From: Peptostreptococcaceae bacterium
GTDB lineage: Bacteria > Bacillota_A > Clostridia > Peptostreptococcales > Acidaminobacteraceae
Direction: 5' to 3'
Length of the DNA: 5,873 nt
Assembly: GCA_013619035.1 (NCBI GenBank)
Contig: JABXKX010000275.1
Coordinates: 1 to 5,873, forward strand
Position numbers and translations under genes: made by a program
The notes under the pieces: model-generated
Database searches by the model: none
Told to the model about the DNA's origin: nothing
Seen by the model: the letters and a program-made list of their open reading frames with translations, nothing else
In this document: positions 4,678 through 5,873 of the stretch, one piece after another
Position numbering within the stretch: position 1 is the first letter of the stretch
Layout: each line of letters opens with the position of its first letter

Positions 4678-5145
4678 ATGGATAGTAAAATTGTTAACTT
4701 CATTGGTGAAAGAAAAATAGTACTGACGAGAGTTATGATAATATATTTATCTCTTAGGACATTTCTCCAGTTAGTTATGGGATCAAAAATTCTTAAATTG
4801 TACTTAGAAAACTCGTTTTACCTGCAAATTGTCCTTACATTAACAGCATTTATAGTATCTGTGATTGGTCTAATAGGTTTTATTAAAGTCAATCAAATGA
4901 TGTGTACTTTGTTTCTATCATTTTTTGGACTTGAAACAATCTATACAATAGTCAGACAAATTAGTTCAACACAAATGGTACTGGAAAAATACTCTTTTGA
5001 TGAACTGAAAGATCAACTGATGGGTGCTTATTTAGGGAGTTTTACTAAACTGTTAATCGTATTATTAGGTGTACTCATTGTGTATTCTAATAAGATTGAA
5101 AAAAGAAAATTACTGTCACCGAGACAAGATGAGAAAAGTGTTTAG
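4678..5145 (+). CDS. Four-pass integral membrane protein of unknown function
   Basis: A 155-residue protein with GAGG five bases before ATG 4678. Four hydrophobic segments are visible at about 16-34, 47-69, 73-93 and 120-137. The polar stretch between segments three and four (ISSTQMVLEKYSFDELKDQ, about 95-113) should form an outer loop, and the C-terminus EKRKLLSPRQDEKSV is basic and probably cytoplasmic. No transporter signature, heme ligand pattern or catalytic motif stands out, so no function is proposed. It follows a 100-base gap containing the dyad at 4608-4631. The lipoprotein gene begins only 15 bases after its stop, so those two are very likely co-transcribed and perhaps coupled. Confidence 0.82.
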   Translation: MDSKIVNFIGERKIVLTRVMIIYLSLRTFLQLVMGSKILKLYLENSFYLQIVLTLTAFIVSVIGLIGFIKVNQMMCTLFLSFFGLETIYTIVRQISSTQMVLEKYSFDELKDQLMGAYLGSFTKLLIVLLGVLIVYSNKIEKRKLLSPRQDEKSV

Positions 5146-5160
5146 AAAGAGAGAAATGAA

Positions 5161-5685
5161 ATGAAAAAGATATTAATACTATTAATGATGAGTTTGTTAC
5201 TCATTTCATGTAAGGCCTTAACTAGTGAAGAAGAAACCTTTGAAGAATACAAAGGTGAAACATTGAATTTTGTAGTAGTAGGTGAGATTCCTTTAGTTAG
5301 AGAAGAGAATGTAATATTTACAAAGATAACTTTAGAAGACTTATTAACATCGGACATTACAACGTATGATGGTGTTTTTATTACCAAAGAAAATCAAGAA
5401 GAAGCTTCAGATGAACAATATAAAGACTTATTTATTTCAGGTCAATGTTTTATCTTAGTTGATCTAGAAAAGCACTTCATGGCATTCACCGAAGAAGAGT
5501 TGGGTTATGTAAGAGCGGAGAAAGCATCAGACCTTAGTTATATGACCGTATTTCAACGTGTCAATGAAAAAGAGATGCGCTTTAATGAATTAGGTCTATA
5601 CAATGATGAAGTCAGTGATGGGCATATAGAGGCGTGTTATTCTATGTTGTTTGATTTGATATCAGAACGACAAAATGAAAGTTAA
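5161..5685 (+). CDS. Predicted lipoprotein of unknown function
   Basis: A 174-residue protein with a lipoprotein signal: basic MKK, a hydrophobic core ILILLMMSLLL, then the lipobox L-I-S-C with Cys17 as the lipid-attachment residue. Maturation would use Lgt and signal peptidase II, leaving the protein on the outer face of the membrane. The acidic mature part begins with a linker (about 20-30). It then shows a VGEIPLVREENVIFTKITLEDLL segment (40-62) and YDGVFITKENQEEASDEQYKDLF (69-91), an alternating strand/helix pattern like a small alpha/beta domain. I recall related Bacilli lipoproteins of unknown role but can give no name. ATG 5161 is preceded by the moderate site AAAGAGAG and lies 15 bases after the previous stop, so expression probably depends on the upstream gene. 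The next gene follows after 32 bases without a terminator. Confidence 0.83.
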   Translation: MKKILILLMMSLLLISCKALTSEEETFEEYKGETLNFVVVGEIPLVREENVIFTKITLEDLLTSDITTYDGVFITKENQEEASDEQYKDLFISGQCFILVDLEKHFMAFTEEELGYVRAEKASDLSYMTVFQRVNEKEMRFNELGLYNDEVSDGHIEACYSMLFDLISERQNES

Positions 5686-5717
5686 ACTAGATTTAGACAA
5701 TAATTAGTAGGAGACAT

Positions 5718-5873
5718 ATGAATTTATTTAAAACAATGAAATGGGCAAATTATATAGTTATTCTTATCTTGATATTTGAGGTATTTAACTTATTAAAATA
5801 TCATTATCAGAGAAGTAAAATGACCAATAGAATGTTAACAAAGAGATATTATAAAAACTTAAGTCATTTATTA
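5718..5873 (+). CDS. Partial gene for a membrane protein, running off the window
   Basis: ATG 5718 has a TAGGAG site about 5 bases upstream and opens 52 codons with no stop to the window edge. The visible part has one hydrophobic segment at about residues 11-27 (NYIVILILIFEVFNLLK), preceded by a short polar start (MNLFKTMKWA). A strongly basic, Tyr-rich stretch follows (HYQRSKMTNRMLTKRYYK), which should therefore stay in the cytoplasm. It continues the cluster of small envelope genes, 32 bases after the lipoprotein stop, in the same orientation. Nothing more can be said without the missing end. Confidence 0.7.
   Translation, partial: MNLFKTMKWANYIVILILIFEVFNLLKYHYQRSKMTNRMLTKRYYKNLSHLL

Overview
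The window is AT-rich, low-GC DNA with strong AAGGAGG-type ribosome binding sites, many small envelope proteins and a fragment of a wall teichoic acid gene. This points to a Gram-positive Bacillota, most likely a member of the Bacilli. It reads as an accessory region, with three damaged genes, one toxin-antitoxin operon and a series of short membrane or exported proteins of unknown function.

Left part (1-1231), plus strand. The 5' third of a TagA/TarA-type glycosyltransferase gene is cut off within its ADG motif and joined to unrelated sequence. A short gene of about 107 codons follows (238-560). It is broken by an in-frame stop and a -1 shift that falls on a TTTAAAG heptamer. Eight bases later an intact exported or membrane-anchored protein starts (569-1108). 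A hairpin with A/T tails on both sides (1196-1223) separates this unit from the oppositely directed genes to its right.

Middle part (1232-2992), minus strand. A HigBA-type toxin-antitoxin operon (toxin 1995-1660, antitoxin 1594-1232) is read from a TTGACA-N17-TATTGT promoter. Two near-palindromic 16-bp sites, 31 bp apart centre to centre, overlap or flank this promoter and look like the antitoxin's operators. A hairpin lies between the two genes. Upstream on the same strand is a MerR-family regulator (2929-2244) whose last 42 codons are out of frame, apparently through one lost base. Its promoter has the 19-bp spacer typical of MerR-controlled promoters, and a TGACG-TGG-CGTCA dyad sits inside the spacer, which suggests autoregulation.

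Right part (3041-5873), plus strand. A single-gene unit encodes a membrane-anchored protein (3086-3649) and ends in a clear intrinsic terminator. A five-gene, probably co-transcribed cluster follows: a one-TM anchored protein, a 63-residue two-TM protein, a four-TM protein, a lipoprotein, and a further membrane protein that runs off the window. None has a function I recognise. They look like a small cell-envelope operon, and a 24-bp imperfect dyad within it may mark an internal control point.

No RNA genes, CRISPR arrays, complete insertion sequences or origins were seen. No stretch over 300 bases is empty: 226-568 is filled by the degraded short gene.
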